Of a stretch of DNA of 64,000 nucleotides, positions 28,288-37,268 are shown in pieces (within the stretch, counting starts at the first letter, position 1; each line of letters begins with the position of its first letter). Made by a program: the position numbers and the translations under genes. The stretch comes from Paenibacillus odorifer (GTDB lineage Bacteria > Bacillota > Bacilli > Paenibacillales > Paenibacillaceae): positions 4,092,001 through 4,156,000 of the forward strand of contig NZ_CP009428.1 in assembly GCF_000758725.1 (NCBI RefSeq), in the 5' to 3' direction. The notes under the pieces are model-generated. The model had not been told where the DNA came from. It made no database searches and saw nothing but the letters and a program-made list of their open reading frames with translations.

Positions 28288-28317
28288 ATTTAAGTTCTTG
28301 TATGTGCTAGTCGCTAC

Positions 28318-29019
28318 TTAAGCAGTAGTTGTGTCTTCGCCTTGGTGAGCTTCAACAACAGCGTCTGCCATTTTACCAGTCAACAATTTAACAGCGCGGA
28401 TAGCGTCGTCGTTACCTGGAATTACGTAGTCGATTTCGTCTGGATCACAGTTAGTATCAACGATAGCTACGATTGGAATACCCAATTTGCGAGCTTCTGC
28501 AACTGCAATACGCTCTTTACGCGGGTCAATGATGAACAACGCGCTTGGAAGACCTTTCATGTTCTTGATACCGCCCAAGAATTTTTCAAGACGATCTTTC
28601 TCTTTGCGAAGAAGGATAACTTCTTTCTTAGGTAGTACTTCAAAAGTACCGTCTTCTTCCCAAGATTCCAATTTCTTCAAGCGATCAATACGCTTTTGGA
28701 TAGTTTGGAAGTTAGTAAGCGTTCCGCCCAACCAACGTTGGTTAATGAAGAACATACCGGAACGTTCTGCTTCTTCTTTTACGGAATCTTGAGCTTGTTT
28801 CTTTGTTCCTACGAATAGGATTGTGCCGTTGTCACCAGCGACGCTTTTTACAAAGTTGTAAGCTTCCTCTACCTTTTTGACTGTTTTTTGCAAGTCAATA
28901 ATGTAAATTCCGTTTCTTTCAGTGAAGATATAACGATCCATCTTTGGGTTCCAACGACGAGTCTGGTGACCGAAGTGTACCCCAGCTTCTAGAAGCTGTT
29001 TCATGGAGATTACTGCCAT
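28318..29019 (-). CDS. rpsB: 30S ribosomal protein S2
   Basis: Late-assembling protein of the small subunit, 233 residues, with [32 protein letters not shown] and the [17 protein letters not shown] segment. The start at 29019 (MAVISMKQ) follows AGGAGGTG by about 7 bases; an in-frame ATG two codons earlier has poorer spacing. It is the first gene after the flagellar operon and has its own promoter, as in B. subtilis. Confidence 0.97.
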   Translation of the reverse strand: MAVISMKQLLEAGVHFGHQTRRWNPKMDRYIFTERNGIYIIDLQKTVKKVEEAYNFVKSVAGDNGTILFVGTKKQAQDSVKEEAERSGMFFINQRWLGGTLTNFQTIQKRIDRLKKLESWEEDGTFEVLPKKEVILLRKEKDRLEKFLGGIKNMKGLPSALFIIDPRKERIAVAEARKLGIPIVAIVDTNCDPDEIDYVIPGNDDAIRAVKLLTGKMADAVVEAHQGEDTTTA

Positions 29020-29148
29020 CTTCACACACCTCCTAAGTTTGGTTTATTGTGTGTCTCCTCCGCCATGCGTCATCTTTCAGCAAGACTTTCTTCTGAAGAA
29101 AGCACCCCTTGTCGAAATCAACCGGCGTGTGTTTTAACACCGTCAATT

Positions 29149-29177
29149 ACTATACCATATTATCTCAGTGTATGCAA
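29149..29177 (-). promoter_or_regulatory. Sigma-A promoter of rpsB
   Basis: TTGCAT (-35, 29172-29177) and TATAGT (-10, 29149-29154) lie 17 bases apart with an extended -10 TGG. The -35 box starts only three bases past the stop codon of the preceding gene. The resulting leader of about 120 bases contains a hairpin (CTTTCTT with AAGAAAG, near 29084-29100) that could take part in S2 autoregulation. Confidence 0.82.
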
Positions 29178-29180
29178 CGA

Positions 29181-29837
29181 TCACTTTAAAGTTATTAATT
29201 TCTCTATTATGGAGTCAATACTCTCTCCCTTATTAAAGCTATAAGAACCGGATTGAATTTTCGTATTAATCTTTCGTTTGTTTGCAGCCTCTAGAAAAGT
29301 AGACTTATCCTTAATGACGCCAGCCTTCGCTAAAATATCTGTTGTTGCGGTCAATGTGCTGCCAGATGGAATTCGAACAGAAACACTAGCATTTGCTGTG
29401 ACTTTAGGCGTTACAGGTGCTACAGCGGTTGGAGCGGCACTAGCCTTTGGAGTGATCTTTGGCTGCTCAACCTTCCCGTCAGTAGGCGTAGATGGCTTGT
29501 TTGGCGCAATGGCTTTATCAGAGCTCTCAGGTACTGTAGGTGACACTACCGGCGTGGGGGAGGCTGCAGCAGCCGGCGCAGAGGGGCTGATGTTCTCCTT
29601 GCTTACTACTGTCGATCCCTCGGTCTCTGTGATTTCCTCTTTATTATCATTCTCAGCTTCCCCCGAGGCAGATTCTGCAGATTCATCGATGACTTTCATA
29701 TTCAATTTTTCAGCACCCTGTAGAACTTGTTCTTTGGTAAGTGGAGCCGCTCCACCGGAGATCATTAACTGAAGTAATAAAGCGCCAGTAATTAGTCCTG
29801 TGCCTAGTCCGAACAAGAATGAACGGTTCTTAATCAT
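29181..29837 (-). CDS. Membrane-anchored protein with MltG-type LysM-like domain
   Basis: A 218-residue protein. An N-terminal hydrophobic anchor (LFGLGTGLITGALLLQLMI) is followed by a Ser/Ala/Pro/Thr-rich linker (about 50-150) and a compact C-terminal domain (about 152-217) of pattern VSVRIPSGSTL, AKAGVIKDKSTF, IQSGSYSFNKGES, IDSIIEKL. That pattern is like the LysM-like subdomain preceding the catalytic domain of the lytic transglycosylase MltG (YceG). The catalytic domain with its glutamate is absent, so this is not an MltG enzyme and may bind peptidoglycan or a protein partner. It is the last gene of the fla/che operon, overlapping the SwrB-like gene as ATGA. Function unknown. Confidence 0.7.
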   Translation of the reverse strand: MIKNRSFLFGLGTGLITGALLLQLMISGGAAPLTKEQVLQGAEKLNMKVIDESAESASGEAENDNKEEITETEGSTVVSKENISPSAPAAAASPTPVVSPTVPESSDKAIAPNKPSTPTDGKVEQPKITPKASAAPTAVAPVTPKVTANASVSVRIPSGSTLTATTDILAKAGVIKDKSTFLEAANKRKINTKIQSGSYSFNKGESIDSIIEKLITLK

Positions 29838-30412
29838 ACCGATTCCTCCTGTTTGGCAAGTTGCAGAATCAGTTGCACTTCCCCTCGCTGAAGTCCAGCC
29901 GTCTTGGCAATGGAGTCTATCGATTTGCCCTGCTCATGCAGTTCAAACAATCTTGGGTAACGTAATTTTATCGAACTAATAGGTTTCGCTTTCACATCTG
30001 GCGACACTGAACTCATCTCTGCTGGCAGAGACGTATCTTCGTTAACACCAACTTTAACCTTCGAACCTTGTTCAACCGTCACTGCAAGTTCTTTCAAACC
30101 CTTCTCTTCCTCGGCCACTCGTGCTTCTAGCTTTAAAGAGCTGTTCTGCAACTCTACCACTTGACTCTGTAATTCATTAACCTGTCCCTGCAGTAAATTA
30201 TGATTAGTTTGCGATTGTTGTTTAATACTACTAACTAATTGTACCAGTTCCTCATTCTCGCGCTCTATGTCTGCCATATATAGCTCAAGCGCAGCCTCTG
30301 TTTCCTTGAGGCTTTGCTGATTAGCTTTTCCTTCCTTTACACGTGCGGGAAGTAAAAGGGCATAAAGAATAGCAGCGACACCTACTAGCACAATATAAAC
30401 CCATGGTTGCAA
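29834..30412 (-). CDS. SwrB-like membrane coiled-coil protein
   Basis: A 192-residue protein with one N-terminal membrane helix (VYIVLVGVAAILYALLL), a long coiled coil (about 30-115), and a C-terminal helix-turn-helix-like segment (RLFELHEQGKSIDSIAKTAG, then LQRGEVQLILQLA). Position and layout match SwrB, which follows sigD in the B. subtilis fla/che operon and helps activate basal-body assembly for swarming. Sequence similarity cannot be measured here, so equivalence is an inference. The TTG start at 30412 lies 9 bases after GGAG; no ATG is available nearby. Confidence 0.65.
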   Translation of the reverse strand: MQPWVYIVLVGVAAILYALLLPARVKEGKANQQSLKETEAALELYMADIERENEELVQLVSSIKQQSQTNHNLLQGQVNELQSQVVELQNSSLKLEARVAEEEKGLKELAVTVEQGSKVKVGVNEDTSLPAEMSSVSPDVKAKPISSIKLRYPRLFELHEQGKSIDSIAKTAGLQRGEVQLILQLAKQEESV

Positions 30413-30461
30413 GTGCCTTATCTCCTTTTACATTTCAGATGTAGATTCATGTGGATTCTTA

Positions 30462-30776
30462 TTAAAGACTTAGATCAATGCGTTGGCCTTTGTAAGGATG
30501 CTCGGCATCACGGGTTGCAGGCGAGTTCGAGTGTTTATCTGAAGAAGAATTTCCACCTGAATGAGGATTGCCTTTTCCACCGCCATCCCGTAAAGCTGAT
30601 TCAGAAGACTCATCCACTTCAGTGCTCCGCATGGCCAATTCCTGACTTTGTTTTACATTTTGCCCAGCCAATTGATGTTGGTCGATAGCAGGACGTTGCT
30701 GAGATTCATTCTGAAGCTTGCCCGCCTCCGTGGTGCGAGGCAAAGCAATTTGCAGTTCTACCGGTTTTAGGCTCAT
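30462..30776 (-). CDS. Small conserved-looking flagellar operon protein, unknown function
   Basis: A 104-residue hydrophilic protein with no membrane segment. The N-terminus (MSLKPVELQIALPRTTEAGK) looks structured; the rest is rich in Gln, Ser, Glu and Asn and probably disordered. I do not recognise a named family, though similar short proteins occur after fapA in other Firmicute flagellar operons in my recollection. AGAAGGG precedes the ATG at 30776; an in-frame ATG at 30812 lies upstream of that site. It lies between fapA and the SwrB-like gene. Confidence 0.6.
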   Translation of the reverse strand: MSLKPVELQIALPRTTEAGKLQNESQQRPAIDQHQLAGQNVKQSQELAMRSTEVDESSESALRDGGGKGNPHSGGNSSSDKHSNSPATRDAEHPYKGQRIDLSL

Positions 30777-30827
30777 CTTAACCCTTCTCTCACAAGTAAT
30801 GGCCGGCCGCAAATGCTGCCCGCCCGA

Positions 30828-32231
30828 TTAATTGTACGGCGTTAAAGATATATCCCCATCACTGTAAATAAACACAACCCGCTCCGTAGCATCCTTAACA
30901 AATCGGGTATATCTGCTGATCATGATCTTTGAACCGCCATAAATGGTTTTGATAACCTCAACTCTCGCTCTACCTGTATCTTCTAACATTCTTTCTATCT
31001 CTAGCACTCGTTCTTTAATTCTTTTTTCTTCACGTTGATGGGATTGTTTAGTAGCATTTAATTTGACGCGAAGCGCCACTTTATCCGCAGGGAGCTGACC
31101 GTTAGTAGCCAATTGATTTAATAGATACAAAGCTTTAGAGGTTTTATCCTCGTTCTCCAGCAGCTGCCGCAACTCTTGACGAAGCTCGTTAATCTCATTT
31201 CTAAGCTCTGGAACCACGCCTACCTCAATCACAGTCGCAGTGGACATGGTGTTACCTATAGTTCGTGCTACAACTCTTTCTCCAGACTGAACGATTCCAC
31301 CCACAATCAAACCTTTAGAGCCGTTACAGATAACATCTCTACCCGCACGTATATTGGAATGCATAATACTCTGAGAAACAATTACATCTTCCCCAGCGGT
31401 TACGTTTCCATCTTGAATAAAAGAAACCTTCACACTTTTCCCAGCAGTAACTTGGCCTTTGTTATATCCGATAATTCCACCAGTAATTTCAATGGAACCC
31501 CCAGAGATTAACTCTGCACCTTCAACGCCGCCTACAACCCGAATATCACCGGCAGACTTTACAGTGAAGCCTGAAAGGACATTCCCGCGTATGACGACTG
31601 TACCTACAAAATCAATATTTCCAGTGCTGTAATCCACATCACCATTCACTTCATATACAGGAAACACATTGATTTTCCCGTTATCAGTTAACGTTACCAG
31701 TCCATCAATCGCTGCATACATCGAAGTGCCGTCATTATCAATGAGTACATTTTTCCCGATTTTAAAATGAGCTTCCTTTCCAGCCTTGAAAGCAAGCTCA
31801 TCACCAGTTACAGTCATCCCTAGCTTTCCAGGCTGGGCAGGGATAATTTTAGCTATTAACTTTCCTTTAAGCACATTACGAAGCCGGACCAAGTCCTTGT
31901 AGTCGACCTTACCATCCGCTTTCTCAAGCGGTTTGCGGTCCTCTTCCAGATCTACTGTAAGCATAACTCGTCCATCCGTGCCATGCACAGCAGGATAACC
32001 TGCAGCAATCGGAACTTTACTCCAAAAAAACTCCTCAGGATGACTACTAATACGTTCGACAACATCACTCTTGATACCGTAGCGAATATTGTGACTGTGC
32101 AGGAAGGCTTCCAGTTCTGTAGATGAGCAGGAAAAATTCTCATCCTTTTTGGAGAACTGCAAATACGCGATTCCTTTGTCCTCCGAAAAAGTTATACTCA
32201 AGTACTGATTCAAAGCATATTGACCGATCAA
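30828..32231 (-). CDS. fapA: FapA family protein (DUF342)
   Basis: A 467-residue protein with an N-terminal domain of mixed structure (1-170), a central glycine-rich beta-helix-like region (about 170-330, repeated GNV, GDI, GGSIEITGGI and AGKSV turns), and a C-terminal coiled coil (about 340-430). This is the DUF342/FapA arrangement. Family members are widely found in flagellar operons and a polymer-binding or MinC-like bactofilin-type scaffold has been suggested; the precise role is not known. The TTG start at 32231 follows GGGGGAG by 6-7 bases. It sits directly downstream of sigD. Confidence 0.85.
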   Translation of the reverse strand: MIGQYALNQYLSITFSEDKGIAYLQFSKKDENFSCSSTELEAFLHSHNIRYGIKSDVVERISSHPEEFFWSKVPIAAGYPAVHGTDGRVMLTVDLEEDRKPLEKADGKVDYKDLVRLRNVLKGKLIAKIIPAQPGKLGMTVTGDELAFKAGKEAHFKIGKNVLIDNDGTSMYAAIDGLVTLTDNGKINVFPVYEVNGDVDYSTGNIDFVGTVVIRGNVLSGFTVKSAGDIRVVGGVEGAELISGGSIEITGGIIGYNKGQVTAGKSVKVSFIQDGNVTAGEDVIVSQSIMHSNIRAGRDVICNGSKGLIVGGIVQSGERVVARTIGNTMSTATVIEVGVVPELRNEINELRQELRQLLENEDKTSKALYLLNQLATNGQLPADKVALRVKLNATKQSHQREEKRIKERVLEIERMLEDTGRARVEVIKTIYGGSKIMISRYTRFVKDATERVVFIYSDGDISLTPYN

Positions 32232-32260
32232 ATTTTGCTCCCCCTTGTCACCGCTAACGG

Positions 32261-33049
32261 TTAATCGTTCTGCATAAGGAGATCACGGTTCTTCTCGAGC
32301 GTTCCCCTCAGCCGCAAAATAGCTTTGGAATGCAACTGCGAAATTCTTGAAGGAGATAACGACATGACCTCAGCAATCTCACTTAAAGATAAATCTTCAT
32401 AATATAAAAGGGACACAACGGTCCTTTCTTTCACCGTTAATTTCTCAATACCTTTGGTGAGCGCTTCGCGCAAGTAGAATTCATTTACCTTGCTATCCGG
32501 ATTCTTAGCTTTATCGTCCACCAGTATGGACATTCGGGTCTCTGATTCCTCTTCACGAATCGGGTCTTCCAGTGAGCAAAGTGACATCACAGCCACATCC
32601 TGCAACATATTTTGAAATTCCAGTTCACTAATATTAAGGTATTGGCTCATTTCCTCGTCACTAACTGACCTTAAGTGCTTCTGCTCCAGCTGCTGATAAG
32701 CGTCCTCGATTTTTTTAGCTTTTTCCCGAACGGATCTAGGTACCCAATCACTTTGGCGTAATGAATCTAATATCGCACCACGCACACGCCAGGACGCATA
32801 GGTCTGAAATTGCAATCCTCGTTTGTAGTCGAATTTCTCAATCGCATCAATTAGTCCCATAACCCCATTGCTGGCTAAATCATCTTTTGATACATTTTTT
32901 GGTAATCCCACAGCCAAACGACTGGATACATAATCAACAATATGGAGATAACTCTCTATCAGCTTCTTTTTGGCTTCAGGGTCTCTGTGTTCTTTCCACT
33001 GTTCCCATAGCTCGTCAGTTTCCAATTGAGAAGCTTTACGCTCGTTCAA
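32261..33049 (-). CDS. sigD: RNA polymerase sigma factor SigD (FliA, sigma-28)
   Basis: Directs transcription of late flagellar, chemotaxis and autolysin genes, 262 residues. Region 2 (VSKDDLASNGVMGLIDAIEK, then FDYKRGLQFQTYASWRVRGA), region 3 (SVREKAKKIEDAYQQ) and region 4 (LSLSEIAEVMSLSPSRISQL) are all present. The TTG start at 33049 follows AAGGGTGA by 6 bases. Its place near the far end of a 31-kb operon matches B. subtilis, where distance from the promoter limits SigD level and sets the motile fraction of cells. The anti-sigma factor FlgM is not in this window. Confidence 0.96.
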   Translation of the reverse strand: MNERKASQLETDELWEQWKEHRDPEAKKKLIESYLHIVDYVSSRLAVGLPKNVSKDDLASNGVMGLIDAIEKFDYKRGLQFQTYASWRVRGAILDSLRQSDWVPRSVREKAKKIEDAYQQLEQKHLRSVSDEEMSQYLNISELEFQNMLQDVAVMSLCSLEDPIREEESETRMSILVDDKAKNPDSKVNEFYLREALTKGIEKLTVKERTVVSLLYYEDLSLSEIAEVMSLSPSRISQLHSKAILRLRGTLEKNRDLLMQND

Positions 33050-33139
33050 TAGCTTTCACCCTTCCCAAAGTTTAGTCAGCGAGCATTCGCGGCGAAATGT
33101 ACCTTCCAATAAGATCACCGATTCCGCCTCAGCCCTCAC

Positions 33140-33550
33140 TTATTCTTCTTTCAGGTGACGAACGGCCTTGGCCAATTCTTCAGGATCCTTCATCGAAACT
33201 AGCTTAGGAGGTGTAAGAGGCTTAAATCCCTCGCTATTTTCGTTTCCTTGTCCTGGCTTCGGTTTTAGTAGATTGATTAATTCTTCATCCTCATTAGGGG
33301 TGCTGATGTCCAGCTTCGCCCCAAGTTCTTCACCGCCAGTGTCCACTTCATCCGGAGGCGATGTTTGAATCATAATAAAACCCAATACCCATCTTAAGAG
33401 AAAAGCAAGCAGAAACCAGATGATAAATGCAATTAGGCTTCTTAATAAACTAGTACCCAATACATTGTTACTGTAGGTTACAAAAAAGGTAAATATGAAA
33501 CCTACCAAACCCGACACCAAGTTTATCAAAATGTTTCCAATCATATTCAT
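33140..33550 (-). CDS. Two-helix membrane protein of unknown function between cheD and sigD
   Basis: A 136-residue protein with two hydrophobic helices (LINLVSGLVGFIFTFFVTY, about 8-27, and SLIAFIIWFLLAFLLRWVLG, about 38-57) and a charged, proline-containing soluble tail. No family is recognised. It lies two bases after cheD and is followed by sigD after a 90-base gap. The B. subtilis operon has no gene at this position. A role in flagellar function is suggested only by location. Confidence 0.75.
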   Translation of the reverse strand: MNMIGNILINLVSGLVGFIFTFFVTYSNNVLGTSLLRSLIAFIIWFLLAFLLRWVLGFIMIQTSPPDEVDTGGEELGAKLDISTPNEDEELINLLKPKPGQGNENSEGFKPLTPPKLVSMKDPEELAKAVRHLKEE

Positions 33551-33552
33551 AA

Positions 33553-34056
33553 TTATAGTTCCTTAGCGCCTTTTTGCACACTGCGAATAAACAATATACC
33601 AGTGTTGCAGGCTATTTCTATCGTACGGCCATAATTGCCGCCTGTGTCTTCTGCGATTAACGGAATTTTTAAATTTTCAAGTGCTAGTTTACAAGATTCA
33701 ACATTACGAGGCCCGATCCTCATGGTGTCGCTCCCCCCGGCAAAGGCAAACATTTGTGAACCTCCGGCCATCTTGGCTACGATCCGGCTCCGAACCGCCC
33801 CAAGCTCTAGCAGACGGGATAAGAGCTCCGGCACTGCGGTATCTGCAAACTTAGCGATGTTTAACTGCCCTTCCCTAGCAATCTCAGATGATGGGAGCAT
33901 CACATGCGCCATCCCTGCGAGCTTTTTTCCAGGGTCAAACAATGTTAATCCCACGCAGGAGCCAAGACCTGTGGTACGAATTAAACTATCTTGGCTGCCA
34001 ACGTTAAGATCCGCCATCCCTACTTTAATAATGCTTTGTTCTTCAATCATTTTCAA
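33553..34056 (-). CDS. cheD: Chemoreceptor glutamine deamidase CheD
   Basis: Deamidates receptor glutamines and forms a complex with CheC that tunes adaptation. The 167-residue protein has the thiol-based active-site segment TGLGSCVGLTLFD (Cys nucleophile), the catalytic HVMLP histidine and the conserved AKMAGGSQMFAF. The TTG start at 34056 lies 6 bases after AGGAG and overlaps cheC by 14 bases; the ATG two codons later is possible. cheC and cheD products are known partners, so coupled translation makes sense. Confidence 0.95.
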   Translation of the reverse strand: MKMIEEQSIIKVGMADLNVGSQDSLIRTTGLGSCVGLTLFDPGKKLAGMAHVMLPSSEIAREGQLNIAKFADTAVPELLSRLLELGAVRSRIVAKMAGGSQMFAFAGGSDTMRIGPRNVESCKLALENLKIPLIAEDTGGNYGRTIEIACNTGILFIRSVQKGAKEL

Positions 34057-34669
34057 AAGGAACTCCTAGCGATTTGAAGATTTTCGGGAATGATTCCGGA
34101 TCGGGAATAAGGAAAAATTGCCCTTCAATTTCGTTTTTCCCCTCAAAGAAGGTAGTGTCGATCAACAATGCATCGTCCCCCATCTGCCCGAATTGCAGCA
34201 GACCGTAGCTAAGGATGGCGCCAGCCATGTCCATAGCAAGGGCCGGAACCGTTGGATACATAGAAAGTGAGGTGAAGTCTGCTAGAGAAGAAAGATACGA
34301 ACCTGCCAAAATATTGCCAATTTCGCTTAGCGCAGAAAGTTCCATTTCTCCAAGCTCTTCATCACTCGACAGCTCAATGCCTGCAATACGACTAAGCAAG
34401 TTCATTGCCGCTTCTGGTGACAGAATGAAAAACAGGTTACCTGGAGCTTCACCCTCCACACGTAGAAACACCGCATATACTAGTTCTTCGGCTCCGCCAA
34501 CTTTATCAGTAATTTCTTCAAAGTTAAGGAGCTGTACCTTAGGAACAGCCATATCTATCGGCTTGTTCAAGAGCTGTGATAATGCGGTGGCTGCATTTCC
34601 AGCTCCAATGTTCCCAACTTCCTTAAGCACATCCATTTTGAAATCCTTATAGTGCTTAAATAATTCCAC
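34043..34669 (-). CDS. cheC: CheY-P phosphatase CheC
   Basis: Dephosphorylates CheY-P and regulates CheD, 208 residues. Two copies of the phosphatase signature are visible, DVLKEVGNIGAGNAATALS near the N-terminus and ALSEIGNILAGSYLSSL in the middle, each with the Glu and Asn pair. Start is GTG at 34669 following AGAGGGC. It stands between cheW and cheD. Confidence 0.95.
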   Translation of the reverse strand: MELFKHYKDFKMDVLKEVGNIGAGNAATALSQLLNKPIDMAVPKVQLLNFEEITDKVGGAEELVYAVFLRVEGEAPGNLFFILSPEAAMNLLSRIAGIELSSDEELGEMELSALSEIGNILAGSYLSSLADFTSLSMYPTVPALAMDMAGAILSYGLLQFGQMGDDALLIDTTFFEGKNEIEGQFFLIPDPESFPKIFKSLGVPFEND

Positions 34670-34672
34670 AGG

Positions 34673-35134
34673 TTAGCCCTCTAGGCTTTCTAATTGAACG
34701 ATTTCGCTTTTGTTAAGCACTTCTGACAAGTTGAGCATAATCAGTAAGCGCTCGTCTCCAATCTTGGCCACCCCATCCAAATACTTCGCCTTGATGCCGC
34801 CAACAACATCAGGAGGTGTATCAATAGAATCTCTGTTCAGATCTATAACATCATTTGCAGAGTCTACAATGAAGCCTACTTCCATTTCATTAACAGATAC
34901 GATGATGATTCTTGTCTGATCGGTGTGTTCAGCCTCTTCGATGCCGAAACGGCCCCGTAAATCAATTACAGGAATAACAACACCACGTAAATTAATTACA
35001 CCTTTGATAAATGAATAGGTCTTAGGTACACGAGTAATGGGCATCATGCGCTCAATAGTTTGTACCTTCTCAACTTCAATTCCATATTCCTCTACGCCTA
35101 ATTTGAACACTATCACTTTAATATCTTCAGCCAT
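34673..35134 (-). CDS. cheW: Chemotaxis coupling protein CheW
   Basis: Scaffold that links chemoreceptors to the CheA kinase, 153 residues, an SH3-like CheW domain. Conserved segments are EEYGIEVEKVQTIE, IKGVINLRGVVIPVIDLR and DGVAKIGDERLLIMLNL. The ATG follows GGGAGG. It lies between cheA and cheC. Confidence 0.96.
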   Translation of the reverse strand: MAEDIKVIVFKLGVEEYGIEVEKVQTIERMMPITRVPKTYSFIKGVINLRGVVIPVIDLRGRFGIEEAEHTDQTRIIIVSVNEMEVGFIVDSANDVIDLNRDSIDTPPDVVGGIKAKYLDGVAKIGDERLLIMLNLSEVLNKSEIVQLESLEG

Positions 35135-35161
35135 GGAATGAACCTCCCTGTTCTATCCTAG

Positions 35162-37234
35162 TTATTTAATAAAAGCGTTGGGATCAATAATAAGTGCTAC
35201 TTGACCATCACCAAGAATGGTTGCGCCAGATATTCCTTGTACATCAGGCAAATATTTACCCAGATTCTTAATCACAATCTCGTTCTGGCCAATAAAATCC
35301 TGTACCGCTAAGGCAACTAGCCTTTCTCCCTTACGCACAACCACGATCTCTGTTTCTTCTTCAGTACTCTCATCATAATCAGGCACCGAGAAGAGGCGGC
35401 TAAGAGAAACCAGTGGAATATGCGAATCACGGAATTCCACCATTTTATTGCCATGAATTGTACGGATCTGGGATTGCTTCACAATTCCGGTTTCCACTAT
35501 GGAGGTCAAAGGAATGGCATACTTCTCAGAGCCTAAACGGATAAGCATTGCAGCAATGATAGATAGAGTAAGAGGCAGCTGCACTGAGAAATTAGTTCCT
35601 TTACCTGGAGACGAATAAATCGTTACATTGCCGCCTAAAGAAGATATCTTAGATTTCACTACATCCAGCCCTACCCCGCGGCCTGAAACATCAGAAATGA
35701 CCTCTGCTGTACTGAAACCTGGTGCAAACAACAACTGAAAAGCTTCATCATCCGACATACTGGCTGCCTGCTCTTGTGTTATAACACCCTTCTTCACAGC
35801 AGATTTCAGAACCTTCTCTGGATAAATCCCTGTTCCATCTTCCTCGATCTCAATAAAGACGTGATTACCACTGTGGAAAGCCCGCAAATAGACCGTTCCG
35901 GTCTCCGACTTACCAGCAGCAACACGATCTGCAATAGATTCGATACCATGGTCAACTGCATTACGCAATAAATGCACCAGCGGATCACCGATTTCATCAA
36001 TGACCGTACGGTCTAGCTCAGTTTCTGCTCCGGTGATGATAAGATCTACTTTTTTGTCTAGTGACTTGGCTAGATCACGAATCATACGTGGGAATCGGTT
36101 AAATACTGTATCTACTGGAACCATCCGCAGCTTCATTACAATATTCTGGAGATCTCCACTTACCCGGCCCATATGCTCAACCGTTTCCGTGAGATCACCG
36201 TTTTGAACCTCAGAAGCCAGCTGTTCCAAACGAACACGGTCGATAAGAAGTTCACTGAATAAATTCATCAACACGTCCAAACGTTCAATATCTACACGAA
36301 TGGTACGTGACGGTGCCCCACCTGTTTTGTGAGTTGCAGGTTTGTTACCCTCTTCTTTGGTTGGCAGTGGTTTAGCGGCAGAAGCGGCAGGTACAGCTGC
36401 TGCTGGCGCCTCAGTAGTCGTGGCTGCCACTTCAGAGGCTGCTGCTGCTTCCTGACCCAGCTGTTGCAGAGAATCTTGATCCAATGCTACTGCCGATACC
36501 TTGTCAATCTCAGACAGATTTAGAATCATAGCCTGAATTTGATCAGCACTTTTTTGAGTTATGTAATAGAGAGAGAAGCTTTGATCAAATTTCTCTTGTT
36601 CAATATCCTGAACGGATGGGAAGGATTTAACCACTTCACCTGAACGCTCCAAAAGATCAAACACCATATATGCACGTACTGCCTTAAGCTGACAATCCTT
36701 GCGAATGGTTACGTCCACATATAATACTTGATGTCCTTCTTGAATCGACTGTTCTAGAACAGAAAATTGAAACTCATCTAAATGAATCGGGGTTTCAACC
36801 GCTTGTGCAGCAGGTCCTGAGACAGAAGCTGCCTCACCACCCGCAACAGGAATCTCTCCCCGGACTATAGCCTGTAAGGAGGAGACGATAGACGAAACAT
36901 CCGCTTTACCCTCGCCTCCTCCCGTAATATCCTCAACCATAGACTCCAAGGCATCCAAACTTTTGAACAACGTATCAAAAATGAAATCCTGCATGCGCAG
37001 TTTGTTGTTGCGTACCAAATCAAGAACATTTTCCATTTGGTGTGTGAGTGAAGCCAAATCTTCAAAGCCCATAGTTGCTGCCATACCTTTTAAGGTATGT
37101 GCAGAGCGGAATATTACCTGCACAATACTAATGTCCTCAGGATTCGCTTCCAGCCCCATCATGCTCTCGTTCAATGACTGCAGATGATCGTTCGACTCAT
37201 CAATAAACATGGATAAATATTGGTTCATGTCCAT
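35162..37234 (-). CDS. cheA: Chemotaxis histidine kinase CheA
   Basis: Receptor-controlled kinase that phosphorylates CheY and CheB, 690 residues. Domains in order: HPt with phospho-acceptor His46 (SAHTLKGMAATMGF), a CheY/CheB-binding domain (about 150-255), an Ala/Pro linker, dimerisation helices, HATPase (HLLRNAVDHGIE, EIEEDGTGI, GRGVGLDVV) and the C-terminal CheW-like domain. The start at 37234 (MDMNQYL) follows GGGAGGTG by 7 bases; the frame is open 53 codons further upstream into the cheB end, but that segment has no family similarity. Confidence 0.97.
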   Translation of the reverse strand: MDMNQYLSMFIDESNDHLQSLNESMMGLEANPEDISIVQVIFRSAHTLKGMAATMGFEDLASLTHQMENVLDLVRNNKLRMQDFIFDTLFKSLDALESMVEDITGGGEGKADVSSIVSSLQAIVRGEIPVAGGEAASVSGPAAQAVETPIHLDEFQFSVLEQSIQEGHQVLYVDVTIRKDCQLKAVRAYMVFDLLERSGEVVKSFPSVQDIEQEKFDQSFSLYYITQKSADQIQAMILNLSEIDKVSAVALDQDSLQQLGQEAAAASEVAATTTEAPAAAVPAASAAKPLPTKEEGNKPATHKTGGAPSRTIRVDIERLDVLMNLFSELLIDRVRLEQLASEVQNGDLTETVEHMGRVSGDLQNIVMKLRMVPVDTVFNRFPRMIRDLAKSLDKKVDLIITGAETELDRTVIDEIGDPLVHLLRNAVDHGIESIADRVAAGKSETGTVYLRAFHSGNHVFIEIEEDGTGIYPEKVLKSAVKKGVITQEQAASMSDDEAFQLLFAPGFSTAEVISDVSGRGVGLDVVKSKISSLGGNVTIYSSPGKGTNFSVQLPLTLSIIAAMLIRLGSEKYAIPLTSIVETGIVKQSQIRTIHGNKMVEFRDSHIPLVSLSRLFSVPDYDESTEEETEIVVVRKGERLVALAVQDFIGQNEIVIKNLGKYLPDVQGISGATILGDGQVALIIDPNAFIK

Positions 37235-37268
37235 CAGTGAGCACCTCCCCTTTGAGTTCGCTTTTCTG

